From the NCBI GenBank assembly GCA_910579645.1, contig CAJTVK010000011.1, forward strand, positions 1 through 51,116: a stretch of 51,116 nt of DNA. The letters are read 5' to 3'. The DNA comes from an uncultured Lachnospiraceae bacterium (GTDB taxonomy: Bacteria > Bacillota > Clostridia > Lachnospirales > Lachnospiraceae). How positions within the stretch are numbered: position 1 is the stretch's first letter; every line of letters starts with the position of its first letter. Position numbers and translations under genes: made by a program. Positions 24,284 through 33,355 of the stretch are shown piece by piece. The notes beneath the pieces were generated by a model that searched no databases, was not told the DNA's origin, and worked only from the letters and a program-made list of their open reading frames with translations.

Positions 24284-25163
24284 CTAGCAGACCCGTTTTC
24301 CCTCTTCCCTCTGCATCAGATACATATAGGCATCCTCCACATCCGGCTGCACCTGCCTGGCCTGCGGAAAGGGCTTATCGTCTGCAATTATCTTTATGTT
24401 TGCGGTGCTTCCCGTTGTAAGGATTCCCGTCACCATATATTTTTGTTTTGCCTTTTCCAGTTCCACCGCCGCAATTTCCGCGGAGTATACTTTTCCCTCC
24501 ACCAAGGAAAGCAGTTCCGTCACTTTACCGTCAAAGCAAATCCTCCCCTGATTCAGCACGGCAATCTTTTCACAGGTCGCCTCGATATCGCCCACGATAT
24601 GCGTGGACAGCAAAACAATCCTGTCCTTGGCGATTTCACACAGCAGATTGCGGAAGCGGACTCTTTCCTCCGGGTCCAGCCCTGCCGTAGGCTCATCCAC
24701 AATGATGACCTTGGGATCATGGATGATTGCCTGCGCAATGCCAAGCCTCCTCTTCATTCCTCCCGACATGGATCTCACTTTAGTTTTCTGCTTTTCCGAC
24801 AGATTGACCTTTTCCAGCATTTCCGGAACTTTTGCCTTCCGCTCTGCCTTGTTCATCCCCGAAAGCAGAGCCAGATAGTCCAACGCCTCATACGCGCTCA
24901 TATTTCCGTACATGGAAAAATCCTGCGGAAGATACCCGGTCATATTCCGTATCTGCCTGCCGTCCTCAATGGGCACTCCGCAGACAGTCACTTCACCGCC
25001 GGTTTTTTCCAGCAAGGCAGTCAATATCTTCATCAATGTGGTCTTACCCGCCCCGTTCGGGCCCAGCAGCCCGAACATCCCCGATAGACAGACTGACCTC
25101 CGACAAAGCCTGCTTTTTTCCGTAATTTTTTGTTAACCGTTTCATTTCGATTGAAATATCCAT
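24284..25163 (-). pseudogene. ABC transporter ATP-binding protein, frameshifted after residue ~28
   Basis: The N-terminal codons from ATG 25163 read MDISIEMKRLTKNYGKKQAL and SEVSLSIG, a perfect ABC start with the A-loop Tyr. At 25079-25082 the sequence reads ATCGGGGATG and the frame is lost; the first frame stops at 25044. The remaining 264 codons continue in another frame from MFGLLGPNGAGKTTL with Walker A, signature SGGMKRRLGIAQAI, Walker B VIIVDEPTAGL and the H-loop STHIV. The whole gene is 880 bases, one more than a multiple of three. In intact homologues two residues (Gly-x-Gly pattern) usually separate SIG from MFGLLG, so about five bases seem lost. It could be a real mutation, a sequencing error in the G-run or a recoding site; no ribosome binding site supports starting at 25078. 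Confidence 0.8.
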
Positions 25164-25399
25164 ATTCCCTGCACCTTTCCCTTCCCGGGCTGTCCTCTGC
25201 CAAAATATGTATGCCCATCCGGCCTGCCGCCTCTGCACGGCAATGCGCCGTTCCCCTCTTTTTCCCTATTTTCGCCGCTTTCCGCAAAAGCATATGACAT
25301 CCGTTACAGACACACCATGAAGAACCTTCCCATGGCATAGATTATAAAGGGAATTTCTCTATAAATTATCTATCCAACCGAAAAAAAACCTTAAATCCT
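25164..25399. other. Gap between histidine kinase and ABC ATPase genes
   Basis: The minus strand holds a perfect TATAAT (25346-25341) without a good -35, which may be the weak or activator-dependent promoter of the exporter operon, a plausible target of the adjacent response regulator. No gene is visible. Confidence 0.35.
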
Positions 25400-26548
25400 T
25401 CAAAAAACTTTCTGCATATTTCCCACAAAAAAAGAAAGGACTGCAACGGCGCCTCCTTCGATGCTGTTTAACAGCCGAAGTTCCCCGCCATGCTTTTCAC
25501 TGAGCATCTTTGCAATGGAAAGCCCGATTCCGAAATGCCCCTGCCCCTCTTCTCCCTCTTTCCCTTCCCTGAAATAAACCGTGTCCGCCTCCCTCAGCGC
25601 CCGTTCGGAAAATCCTTCCCCGTCGTCCTTCACATAGACCGTCAGTCTGTTATTTCCGTACCGAACCGTGACCTTCACTTCTTCCGCCGCATACCGCACG
25701 GCATTCTGCAAGGCATTTTCCACGGCCTCCAAAATCATGTCCGTATCCGCCAGAACCGTTTCCTGCCCTCTTATATTATCCTGATAAACAATCCGCTGCC
25801 CTTCCCCTTTCATTCCCTCTGCCGCCTCCCTTATGCAGCCGCATAATTCTGCCGCATTCTGCAGCCGGCAGCGCACTTCTCTCTTTTCCATTGCCTGCAG
25901 GGCAGTCATTGTCTGAGAAAAGGAAAGCAGCCGCTGCCCCTGACAGGAGATTCTTTCCAGCTTTTCCAAAAGCATCTGCTGCGTGACCTTCCCCTGCGGC
26001 ACATATTTCTTCAGAAATTCGGTATAACCGTTCATGACGGTAAGGGGCGTGCGGATGTCATGGGCAAATGCCGCGTTGATTTTCCTCTGTGTCTCCCCCA
26101 TCTTCCATTGATTCAGCTTATCCTTCTTTAACGTTTCCCGCAGAGCCTCCAAATCCTTTACAAGAGCACCGAACTCATCCTTATTCTGCCATGCCATTTC
26201 AAAAGACAAATCTCCTGCTGCCATGGATTTGACCGACAGGCTGATTTCCTCCAAGGCAGCTTCGATTTTATTTTTCGTATACTGCCTGCCCGCAAGGAGA
26301 ATTGCCGCCACAATATAAAAATAAGGACAGCCCAGCCTGACACAGTTCAGAATGAAAATTGCCCTGTCCGGCGAAGGCGTCCTCTCTGCCATTACTTGAA
26401 TCCACAGAAAAGCAAGATTGACGGTCAGCTTCGTGCATGCCAGACTCCCCAGCATGGCAATCAGAAAATAAACCGCCGCTGCCTTTACAACGGATGCATT
26501 TCTTATATACTGCCTGCATTTTTCCGCAAATTCCTCTATCCAATCCAT
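25400..26548 (-). CDS. Sensor histidine kinase
   Basis: The 382-residue product has two membrane helices (about 23-42 and 66-86) with a very short external loop, a HAMP segment ending AAGDLSFEMAWQNKDEFG, the phospho-acceptor box FAHDIRTPLTVMNGY (His163) and an ATPase domain with N-box ENALQNAVRYA, G1 VKDDGEGF and G2 GIGLSIAKML. The short sensor loop suggests it senses at or in the membrane. Its start overlaps the response-regulator stop by 13 bases; an ATG at 26566 is an alternative. Lies directly upstream of an ABC exporter, its likely regulon. Confidence 0.88.
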   Translation of the reverse strand: MDWIEEFAEKCRQYIRNASVVKAAAVYFLIAMLGSLACTKLTVNLAFLWIQVMAERTPSPDRAIFILNCVRLGCPYFYIVAAILLAGRQYTKNKIEAALEEISLSVKSMAAGDLSFEMAWQNKDEFGALVKDLEALRETLKKDKLNQWKMGETQRKINAAFAHDIRTPLTVMNGYTEFLKKYVPQGKVTQQMLLEKLERISCQGQRLLSFSQTMTALQAMEKREVRCRLQNAAELCGCIREAAEGMKGEGQRIVYQDNIRGQETVLADTDMILEAVENALQNAVRYAAEEVKVTVRYGNNRLTVYVKDDGEGFSERALREADTVYFREGKEGEEGQGHFGIGLSIAKMLSEKHGGELRLLNSIEGGAVAVLSFFVGNMQKVF

Positions 26549-27222
26549 CGGTAACCCACACCCCATACTGTTTCAATATATTCCCGTTCCCTGTCCGTCC
26601 CAAGCTTCCGGCGGATTCTCCTGACATGTTCCGTTATGACCGCCGCATCCGCCTCTCCGTCATAGCCTCTCACTTTCTCATAGATGTTTTCTTTCGTAAA
26701 CACCTGCCCTCTGTTGACAAACAGAAGTTCCGCAATCTGAAACTCCATCTTTGTCAGCCCCACATCTCTGCCGTTCTTCAATATCCGATACCCTGCAAAA
26801 TCTACCGTAAGCATGCCGTCCGTATACTCTCTCTTCTCCGTCCGCCCGTTTCCCCTCCGTTCCTCCCGCCTAAGATGCGCCGCAAGCCGCGCCGACAGTT
26901 CCTCCATGCTGAAAGGCTTTACAATATAGTCGTCCCCGCCTGCCTTAAATCCTTTGATTCTGTCCTCTTCCTCCGTCCTGGCACTCAGAAACAAAATCGG
27001 TATATGAACGGAGTCCCTGATCTGCTCACACCAAAGCAGACCGTCCGTCCCCGGCATATTGATATCCAGAAGAATCAGATCCGGTTCCTTTGCCAGCGCA
27101 CATTCCGCTTCCCCTGCATTTGCCGCCGCCCATACCCGATAACCTTCCAATTCCAGATACTCTTTTAATAAGATCCGGATATCTGCTTCATCGTCCACAA
27201 TCAAAATCTTTTTTTCCTGCAT
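26536..27222 (-). CDS. OmpR-family response regulator
   Basis: A 228-residue response regulator with a receiver domain (VDDE acidic pair; phospho-Asp in LILLDINMPG, Asp53; LSART and the KPF lysine) and a C-terminal winged-helix domain ending VRRKLGTDREREYIETVWGVGYRW. It forms an operon with the kinase that overlaps its 3' end. The frame has an ATG at 27234, but the GGGAG directly abuts it, so I prefer the ATG at 27222. Confidence 0.9.
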   Translation of the reverse strand: MQEKKILIVDDEADIRILLKEYLELEGYRVWAAANAGEAECALAKEPDLILLDINMPGTDGLLWCEQIRDSVHIPILFLSARTEEEDRIKGFKAGGDDYIVKPFSMEELSARLAAHLRREERRGNGRTEKREYTDGMLTVDFAGYRILKNGRDVGLTKMEFQIAELLFVNRGQVFTKENIYEKVRGYDGEADAAVITEHVRRIRRKLGTDREREYIETVWGVGYRWIG

Positions 27223-27349
27223 AGTGCCCGTCATCTCCCGTCAAATCCCTTTCTTTCCGCCGCCCATGCCTCTTCCCCGTCTCTCTGCCTGATGTCTCAT
27301 TTCCCGCCTTGCCTAATGCGTCATCTGCAAAGTTAATTCTTAACAGTAC

Positions 27350-28234
27350 CTATCTTCCGAAATAATTTTCATGTAAAGCTATCTCATATTCCGTTCCCGG
27401 TCCGCCGGAAAAATATTCCCCGTTCAGGACCGCAAGGGAAAAGCCGTCTGCATATCCGTTCCCGTCCGTCATAGTCACATATGCACAGGCATTCAGCGTG
27501 CCTCCGGTATACCGTGCCATTTCATCCATCATTTCCCGCACTTTCCGTTCCGTTTCCTGACGCTGCTCCAACCGTCTCCCGCTGTCTTCCTCCTCGTACA
27601 TAACGGAAAGATACATATCCATGATATATGGAAAGTCAAGAAAAATACTGTCATACCGCAGCTGCGGGAAATAAATATCCCCGGTCAGGGAATAATTCAG
27701 CCTTTCCTTAAACATCGCCGCCGTCTCCGGTACATCCGGATAAGAAAAAAGTCTGTATCTCTTAATATACAGGATACTGTCCTCTTCCAGTCCGGCCATA
27801 CAGGCTGTCGCCTCATTCCAAAAATTCTGCTTATAGTATTCTTCGGCCAAACCGGAAAAATATTGTTCCACGGTTTTCTCCAAATATTCCTCTTCCTGTC
27901 CTTCTCCGCAGCGGTTATCGAACACAAACCGGCATTCCTGCCCCTCCGCATCCTTATATGTAAGTACCCATTCCGTATAATGGGTAATCCATTCTACCCC
28001 ATTCTTTTCGTCCCAAAAACGGCTCTCTTTTTCCTTCCCTTCCGCCAGTACATACGCCTCCCCAAAACAGTCCTTCAGCATCTGCCTGCATAAGTTCGGC
28101 ATATCGGCACTGCAGCTTCTCTCCTTTCCCCCTAGGGCGTGTCCGAAAACACGCCCCGGGGTACAGCCACAGCCCTGCAGAAATACGGAAATGATAAAAA
28201 AAAACCAAAAAGCCGCCTGCTTTCTCCCCCTCAT
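27350..28234 (-). CDS. Lipoprotein of unknown function
   Basis: The 294-residue product has a signal peptide with Arg/Lys start (MRGRKQAAFWFFF) and lipobox FLQGC (Cys22). The mature part is mixed and rich in Tyr/Glu and shows no motif I recognise. It starts 13 bases after the stop of the methyltransferase gene and ends about 130 bases before the two-component genes, so it probably belongs to the same transcript. An 8-bp hairpin (28135-28156) lies within the coding region just after the signal sequence. Confidence 0.65.
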   Translation of the reverse strand: MRGRKQAAFWFFFIISVFLQGCGCTPGRVFGHALGGKERSCSADMPNLCRQMLKDCFGEAYVLAEGKEKESRFWDEKNGVEWITHYTEWVLTYKDAEGQECRFVFDNRCGEGQEEEYLEKTVEQYFSGLAEEYYKQNFWNEATACMAGLEEDSILYIKRYRLFSYPDVPETAAMFKERLNYSLTGDIYFPQLRYDSIFLDFPYIMDMYLSVMYEEEDSGRRLEQRQETERKVREMMDEMARYTGGTLNACAYVTMTDGNGYADGFSLAVLNGEYFSGGPGTEYEIALHENYFGR

Positions 28235-28247
28235 TGCAAAGCCTCCC

Positions 28248-29042
28248 TTATTTGCTTCCTTCCGGCAGCCCCATTTTATCAGGTTTCCGAACTGCCAAAA
28301 GAAAACGATGTATTCTCCCTTCTATCACGCCGTCCCGCTCCAAAATCTCCTGGGCATGGTAAAGATTGTCCAAATAGTCATTTACCCGGAATCCCGGAAA
28401 CTCCCATTCAATAATCCGCGCAAACCAGACCAAAGCGCCTACATCCCAAAACTTGATAGGCCGGAAAGCCTCTTCCGCCTGAATAACGGAAAATCCTGCT
28501 TCCGTAAACTCTCTCTGCACGATATCCAGATACTGCCAAGGAAACGGCAGTTCCAAAGCGGAATGGAACAGCAGTTCCACAAGTTCCCTGTCATTTTCCG
28601 CGCCCACCTGCTCCGTAATAAAGATACCTCCTCTTTTCAGCACACGCCATATTTCCCGCGGCTGAAAATTTCCGTGCCTGTTTATGACAAGATCAAAGCT
28701 TTGTGCCGGAAAAGGCAGCTTCCCGTTGCCGTCCGCCTCCCGGAAATCAATCCCCAAGGGAAGCAATTCTCTTTTGCATAATGCCACATTAGGCCCGTAG
28801 TTTTCCGTTGCCGCCAGATTATGATGCGGATGCCCTAGGGAAAGCAGGAATTCTCCCCCTCCGGTATCGATATCCAACAGCTTCATCTCCGGCCACAAAT
28901 AACGCGTTACAATCTCCCTGTAATTCCACGGCAAGTCATGCTCTTCCTCATATTTTCCCTTAATATGCGAAAAATCCCATCCATGGATATGTGCTGCTTC
29001 CTCTTCCTGTAACCATATTTTCAATAATGCCTCTTTGTCCAT
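28248..29042 (-). CDS. Class I SAM-dependent methyltransferase
   Basis: The 264-residue product has a Rossmann methyltransferase core: LLDIDTGGGEFLLSLG (motif I), the acidic end of strand 2 in ATENYG, DGNGKLPFPAQSFDLVINRH (motifs II/III) and WRVLKRGGIFITEQVG. It resembles small-molecule methyltransferases of the UbiE/COQ5 superfamily; substrate unknown. The frame starts at 29063, but AAGGAG 9-10 bases before ATG 29042 sets the start. Upstream lies a 72-base palindrome. Confidence 0.8.
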   Translation of the reverse strand: MDKEALLKIWLQEEEAAHIHGWDFSHIKGKYEEEHDLPWNYREIVTRYLWPEMKLLDIDTGGGEFLLSLGHPHHNLAATENYGPNVALCKRELLPLGIDFREADGNGKLPFPAQSFDLVINRHGNFQPREIWRVLKRGGIFITEQVGAENDRELVELLFHSALELPFPWQYLDIVQREFTEAGFSVIQAEEAFRPIKFWDVGALVWFARIIEWEFPGFRVNDYLDNLYHAQEILERDGVIEGRIHRFLLAVRKPDKMGLPEGSK

Positions 29043-29083
29043 ATTCCAACTACTCCTTTCCATAATCTACGGTTTCCCATGGT

Positions 29084-29155
29084 CCGGTGCAGTCACCCGA
29101 TAACTTCACGATTCACCCCGATACAACCTGTTACCGGCCATTACAACTGCACCGG
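29084..29155. repeat. 72-bp imperfect palindrome upstream of the methyltransferase
   Basis: CCGGTGCAGT (29084-29093) and ACTGCACCGG (29146-29155) are perfect 10-bp arms; inside, CCGATAAC and GTTACCGG pair with one mismatch. It lies between the recJ stop and the methyltransferase start. No T-run follows on either strand. Confidence 0.6.
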
Positions 29156-29210
29156 GTATTTACCTCGCATAAACTGCATTTGCATTCACTTCCTTTCCCT
29201 AACCCCCAAC

Positions 29211-30980
29211 TTACCTATAATTCTGCATCACAATCTGCAGGCTCTCTTTCCCCCCGTACCGGTTAATGTCCGGATAATAAGTAATGCTTATGGGAATATC
29301 CACCCGTTCCCCGCAATACAGGCGGTTTACCATATACTCCCCTGCCTTGGAAACAAGGAACTCACGAAAAGCATCCAAATCGCCGAAATATACCATGTCA
29401 TAATATGTCCCGCTGCCGTCCGTCACGCTGTATTTCCCCACATTCCTGTTTTTCCCAAGAATCCTGCCGCTTATGATATGTACCCCTTTCTGTGCAAAGA
29501 CCGGCTTGGCATTCCCTACGCCAAAGGGCTCCAGCAAAGCCAGCTGCTCCACAAAAGGCTTGGTCAGATAGGCAAAGGGCATGGCCACATCAATATGCAC
29601 CTTTTCCTCCAAATCCTCCTCCGTCAGCCTGCAGCAGGCATTCAGTTTCCGGCGGAACTCCTCCACATTTTCCTCCTTCATGGAAAGCCCCGCCGCCATC
29701 CTATGGCCTCCGTATTTGGTAAAAAGTTCCTTGCAGGCCGTCATTTCCTCATACATATGATACCCCTCCACGGAACGGCCGGAACCCTTTACCCCCTCTT
29801 CCCCCAAGGTCAGCACAAATGCGGGCCTGCCGTATTTTTCCCGGATTCTTCCCGCAATAATCCCCGCCAGGCTTTCATGCACTTCGGGCAGATAGACCAC
29901 CAGCACCCTGTCGTCCTTCCACCCGCTCCCTTCCATCAGCTCCACTGCCTGCAAAACCCCTGCCTGCGTCATTTGCTTCCTGCTCTCGTTCAGTTCCCTC
30001 AGTTCATTGGCCAGCCGCACCGCTTCCGCCCTGTCGCTGCTCTGCAGCAAAGCCAAAGCCCTCTGAGCCGTATCCAGCCGTCCCGTGGCATTCATGCAGG
30101 GACCCAGTATAAAACCGATATGATAGGCCGACAGTTCTTTCCCCTCTAAGCCGCATGCCTCTATCAATGCCCTAAGCCCTAGGTTTGCCGTATGTCTCAT
30201 GCTCTTCAGCCCGCATTTCACTATAATCCGGTTCTCGTCCCGCAGTTCCATCACATCGCACACCGTGGCAAAGGCCGCTATCTCCAACAGTTCATCCAGC
30301 AATTCCTCCGCCCCTTCTGCTCCCAGCTTCCTTAACAGCTGCCAAACCAGCTTATAGGCCACCACGGCCCCGCAGATTCCCTGAAAAGGATAACCGCAGC
30401 CGGCCTGTTTCGGATCCACCACCGCAGCCGCTTCCGGCAGCAGGAAAACACGCTTTCCGTCCGCCCCTTCCTCATAAGGCACCTCATGATGATCCGTCAC
30501 GATAACCGTCATGCCATGCTCCTTGGCAAGAGCCGTCTGCTCCCCCGCCGCGATGCCGTTATCGCAAGTCACTATAGTATCAATGCCGTCCGCAGCCGCC
30601 TCTTCAATCAATGTGTCATTCAGCCCGTACCCGTCCTTCATACGATGGGGAATTACCGTATCCGCCCTAGCTCCGCATGCCGTAAGCCCCCGGATTAAAA
30701 TATAAGCCGAACAGATGCCGTCCGCATCATAATCTCCGATAATGCGGATTTTCACCCCTTGCCTTATCTTTTCCCCCAAAATCTCCACCGCCCGGTCCAT
30801 ATCTTTCAGAAGTCCCGGGTCATACATATCCTCCTTTTTTCCATACAGATATTTCCGGATGTCCTCCTCTTCCACCACATCCCGGTTTCGGATAATCCTC
30901 GCCAGCACCGGGTCAATGCGGAACCGCTCCGCAATCCCGTTAAAATCCGCTTTCTTTGCCGCTATAAACCACTGTGCCAT
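29211..30980 (-). CDS. recJ: Single-stranded-DNA-specific exonuclease RecJ
   Basis: RecJ degrades single-stranded DNA 5'-to-3' in recombination and mismatch repair. The 589-residue product has the DHH phosphoesterase motifs IIGDYDADGICSAY, CDNGI, VTDHHEVP and VVDPKQ, the DHHA1 motif KYGGHRMAAGLSM and a C-terminal OB-fold. The frame reaches 31088, but ATG 30980 (MAQWFIAAKKADF) has AGAGGG 6 bases upstream and the conserved N-terminus. It follows secDF behind a terminator. Confidence 0.94.
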   Translation of the reverse strand: MAQWFIAAKKADFNGIAERFRIDPVLARIIRNRDVVEEEDIRKYLYGKKEDMYDPGLLKDMDRAVEILGEKIRQGVKIRIIGDYDADGICSAYILIRGLTACGARADTVIPHRMKDGYGLNDTLIEEAAADGIDTIVTCDNGIAAGEQTALAKEHGMTVIVTDHHEVPYEEGADGKRVFLLPEAAAVVDPKQAGCGYPFQGICGAVVAYKLVWQLLRKLGAEGAEELLDELLEIAAFATVCDVMELRDENRIIVKCGLKSMRHTANLGLRALIEACGLEGKELSAYHIGFILGPCMNATGRLDTAQRALALLQSSDRAEAVRLANELRELNESRKQMTQAGVLQAVELMEGSGWKDDRVLVVYLPEVHESLAGIIAGRIREKYGRPAFVLTLGEEGVKGSGRSVEGYHMYEEMTACKELFTKYGGHRMAAGLSMKEENVEEFRRKLNACCRLTEEDLEEKVHIDVAMPFAYLTKPFVEQLALLEPFGVGNAKPVFAQKGVHIISGRILGKNRNVGKYSVTDGSGTYYDMVYFGDLDAFREFLVSKAGEYMVNRLYCGERVDIPISITYYPDINRYGGKESLQIVMQNYR

Positions 30981-31061
30981 CTTAATCCCTCTCTTGCCCC
31001 CTTGGCTATTCCACATCCTTCTTTCCAAAGAACTCCTGCACATCTGCACCGGGCCGTGCAG

Positions 31062-31102
31062 AAAAAGATACGGCACAACCCCTGTCATGCCGTATCTTTT
31101 TT
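31062..31102. terminator. Bidirectional terminator after secDF
   Basis: AAAAAGATACGGCA and TGCCGTATCTTTTTT form a 12-14-bp stem around 12 bases, with A/T runs on both sides. It starts 18 bases beyond the secDF stop and works best on the minus strand. Confidence 0.88.
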
Positions 31103-31119
31103 CAATCTGCCGTTACTTC

Positions 31120-33327
31120 CTAAGAAACCGTCTTCTTCGTTTTCTTACCGTTCCCGTTCTTCCCTCCGGCAGCAGTCTCGTCCGCTTTCACAAACTTGGT
31201 GCGGAACACATACCACATAGCGCCGGTAATGCATACGGAAGAATAAGTGCCGCATATAATGCCTGCCATAAGCGGAAGGGCAAATTCGCGGATGCTGGAC
31301 ACTCCGAAAGCATAAAGGGATGCCACCATAAAAAATGTAGTCAGGGAAGTAAAAATACTTCTGGACAGCGTCTGACTGATGCTCCTGTCAACTACCTCCT
31401 TCAGGTCATCCTTCTTCCCCATCAGAGCCATGTTCTCACGGATACGGTCAAAAATGACAATTGTGGCATTGATGGAATAGCCCACGATTGTCAGCATGCA
31501 GGCGATGAACGTACTGCTGACCGATATTTTCGCCACTGCATAAAACGCCAGCACAACCAGCACATCATGCAGCAAGGCAAGCACCGCACTGGTCCCGAAC
31601 CGGATATCCTTAAACCGGAACCATATATAAATCAGCATAAATACGGATGCAACAAGAATGGCTATAACCGCATCGGACTGCATTTCCTTGCTGATGGTGG
31701 AACTGATTGTCTCGGCCGTGATTTTCTCCGCATCCACCGAGAACTTCTCCGCCATCGTATCCCTAAACCGCTCCCGCTCTTCCACGGTCAGCGTCCTTGT
31801 CTTAAAGATTACCTCATTCGTTCCCGCCACCTTCTGCGTCTGCACATTTCCGTCCCCGGTAATGGCTTCGATATGCGGCACCACTTCCGCGTCAATATCC
31901 TCTATGGACATATCTTCGTTAAAAGTCACATTGGTGGAAGTGCCGCCGACAAATTCCAGACTGTAGTTCAGCGCATTGCCTGTGGAGGCCTTATTCACTC
32001 CCATAACCGCAAAGCCGCCCAAAATCACGGCAACGGAAATCCCGAAAAATATGGCTTTCTTTGAGAGGAAAGAAATCGTCTTCCTCTCCTTGCCCACACC
32101 GTAAATCTTCTCGTTCTTCAGTCCTAATGCATACAACGCTTTCAGAAGCTGCTTTGTAATGACAAGTGCCGTAAACATGGACAGGACGATACCCAACGCC
32201 AGCGTCTGGGCAAAGCCTTTTACCGTGCCGGAGCCCATAACCCCCAGCACCAGTGCGGCAATCAAAGTGGTCACATTTCCGTCCAGAATCGCGGAAAATG
32301 CTTTCTCAAAACCGGTTTTTATGGATGACTGCACACTCTTGCCCGTCCCCATTTCTTCCCTGATCCGGGCAAAAATAATGACGTTGGCATCCACGGCCAT
32401 GCCGATGGAAAGAATAATGCCCGCAATGCCGGGAAGCGTCAGCGTAATTTCGAACAGATTCAGCAAAATCACAATCAGAGCCGTATATATCCCCAAAGCA
32501 AAGCTGGCTGCCAGACCCATGATAAAGTAAACGGCAATCATAAATACAACCACAAGCACAAAACCCACTGCCGCCGCTTTCAGGCTGGAAGCAATTGCCG
32601 CAGAGCCAAGCTGTGCACCCACCACATTGGAACGCAGTTCCTCCAGTTCCAGCTTCAGTCCGCCGATACGGATGGTGGAAGCCAGCTGCTCCGCCGTCTC
32701 GAAAGAATCCATGCCGGTAATGACCGCCTGCCCGTCCGTAATTTCCGCCTGTACCCTAGGGGAACTGATTACGGCATTGTCATACACAATATAAATAATA
32801 TCGTTGGTAGGGTAAGCCGCCCTGGTCGCTTCGGCAAACTTCGTCCTGCCTTCGTCCGTCATCGTCAGGGTCACCACAAACTGACTGTTGCCCATCTGAT
32901 CCTCCTGCGTCGCCGCTCTGGCATCCGCCACATCCGTACCGGTCAGCACCACGTTCTGGGAGGAATCCATAAACACCAGAGAACCCGGTTTCCCCAGTTC
33001 TTCCAGGATGGCATTGGCATCGGACACGCCCGGGATTTCAATATTGATACGGTCGCTGCCTTCCTGATATACCTGCGATTCATTGCTGTAGCTTTCCACA
33101 CGCCGCTGCAGCTTATAAATGGTATCCGCCATATCTTCCGCCGAAGGTTCCCCGTCCCCCACTACCTGATAGGTGATGCTTACGCCCCCGGCCAAATCCA
33201 AGCCCAGCCGGATGCCGGATGCCGCCCCTGCTTTCTCGCTCCCAATCCCTGCCGCCGCAGTATAGGAAAAACCGCAAAGCAGCAGAACCATCACAAGCAA
33301 GGTAACAATTGCTTTGTTCTTTTTCAT
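31120..33327 (-). CDS. secDF: Fused protein translocase subunit SecDF
   Basis: SecD and SecF use the proton gradient to pull exported proteins through SecYEG. The 735-residue product is one chain: a SecD half (about 1-430) with RLGLDLAGGVSI, the large P1 domain and six helices with TLPGIAGIILSIGMAVDANVI; and a SecF half (about 430-735) with NYSLEFVGGTS and the IVGYSINATIVIFDRIREN motif. Fusion occurs in many Clostridia and Bacillus. It begins 28 bases after scfB, linking secretion to the SCIFF peptide genes. Confidence 0.95.
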   Translation of the reverse strand: MKKNKAIVTLLVMVLLLCGFSYTAAAGIGSEKAGAASGIRLGLDLAGGVSITYQVVGDGEPSAEDMADTIYKLQRRVESYSNESQVYQEGSDRINIEIPGVSDANAILEELGKPGSLVFMDSSQNVVLTGTDVADARAATQEDQMGNSQFVVTLTMTDEGRTKFAEATRAAYPTNDIIYIVYDNAVISSPRVQAEITDGQAVITGMDSFETAEQLASTIRIGGLKLELEELRSNVVGAQLGSAAIASSLKAAAVGFVLVVVFMIAVYFIMGLAASFALGIYTALIVILLNLFEITLTLPGIAGIILSIGMAVDANVIIFARIREEMGTGKSVQSSIKTGFEKAFSAILDGNVTTLIAALVLGVMGSGTVKGFAQTLALGIVLSMFTALVITKQLLKALYALGLKNEKIYGVGKERKTISFLSKKAIFFGISVAVILGGFAVMGVNKASTGNALNYSLEFVGGTSTNVTFNEDMSIEDIDAEVVPHIEAITGDGNVQTQKVAGTNEVIFKTRTLTVEERERFRDTMAEKFSVDAEKITAETISSTISKEMQSDAVIAILVASVFMLIYIWFRFKDIRFGTSAVLALLHDVLVVLAFYAVAKISVSSTFIACMLTIVGYSINATIVIFDRIRENMALMGKKDDLKEVVDRSISQTLSRSIFTSLTTFFMVASLYAFGVSSIREFALPLMAGIICGTYSSVCITGAMWYVFRTKFVKADETAAGGKNGNGKKTKKTVS

Positions 33328-33355
33328 TTTCTCTTTGTCTCCTTTTTACTCTGTT

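Noticed and set aside
25044..25238. A separate 64-codon protein upstream of the ABC ATPase
   Set aside because: Its last 39 residues include the N-terminus of the ATPase itself, so it is the front half of the frameshifted gene.
33328..33355. A terminator between scfB and secDF
   Set aside because: The 28-base gap holds only the secDF ribosome binding site, so the genes are best read as one operon.
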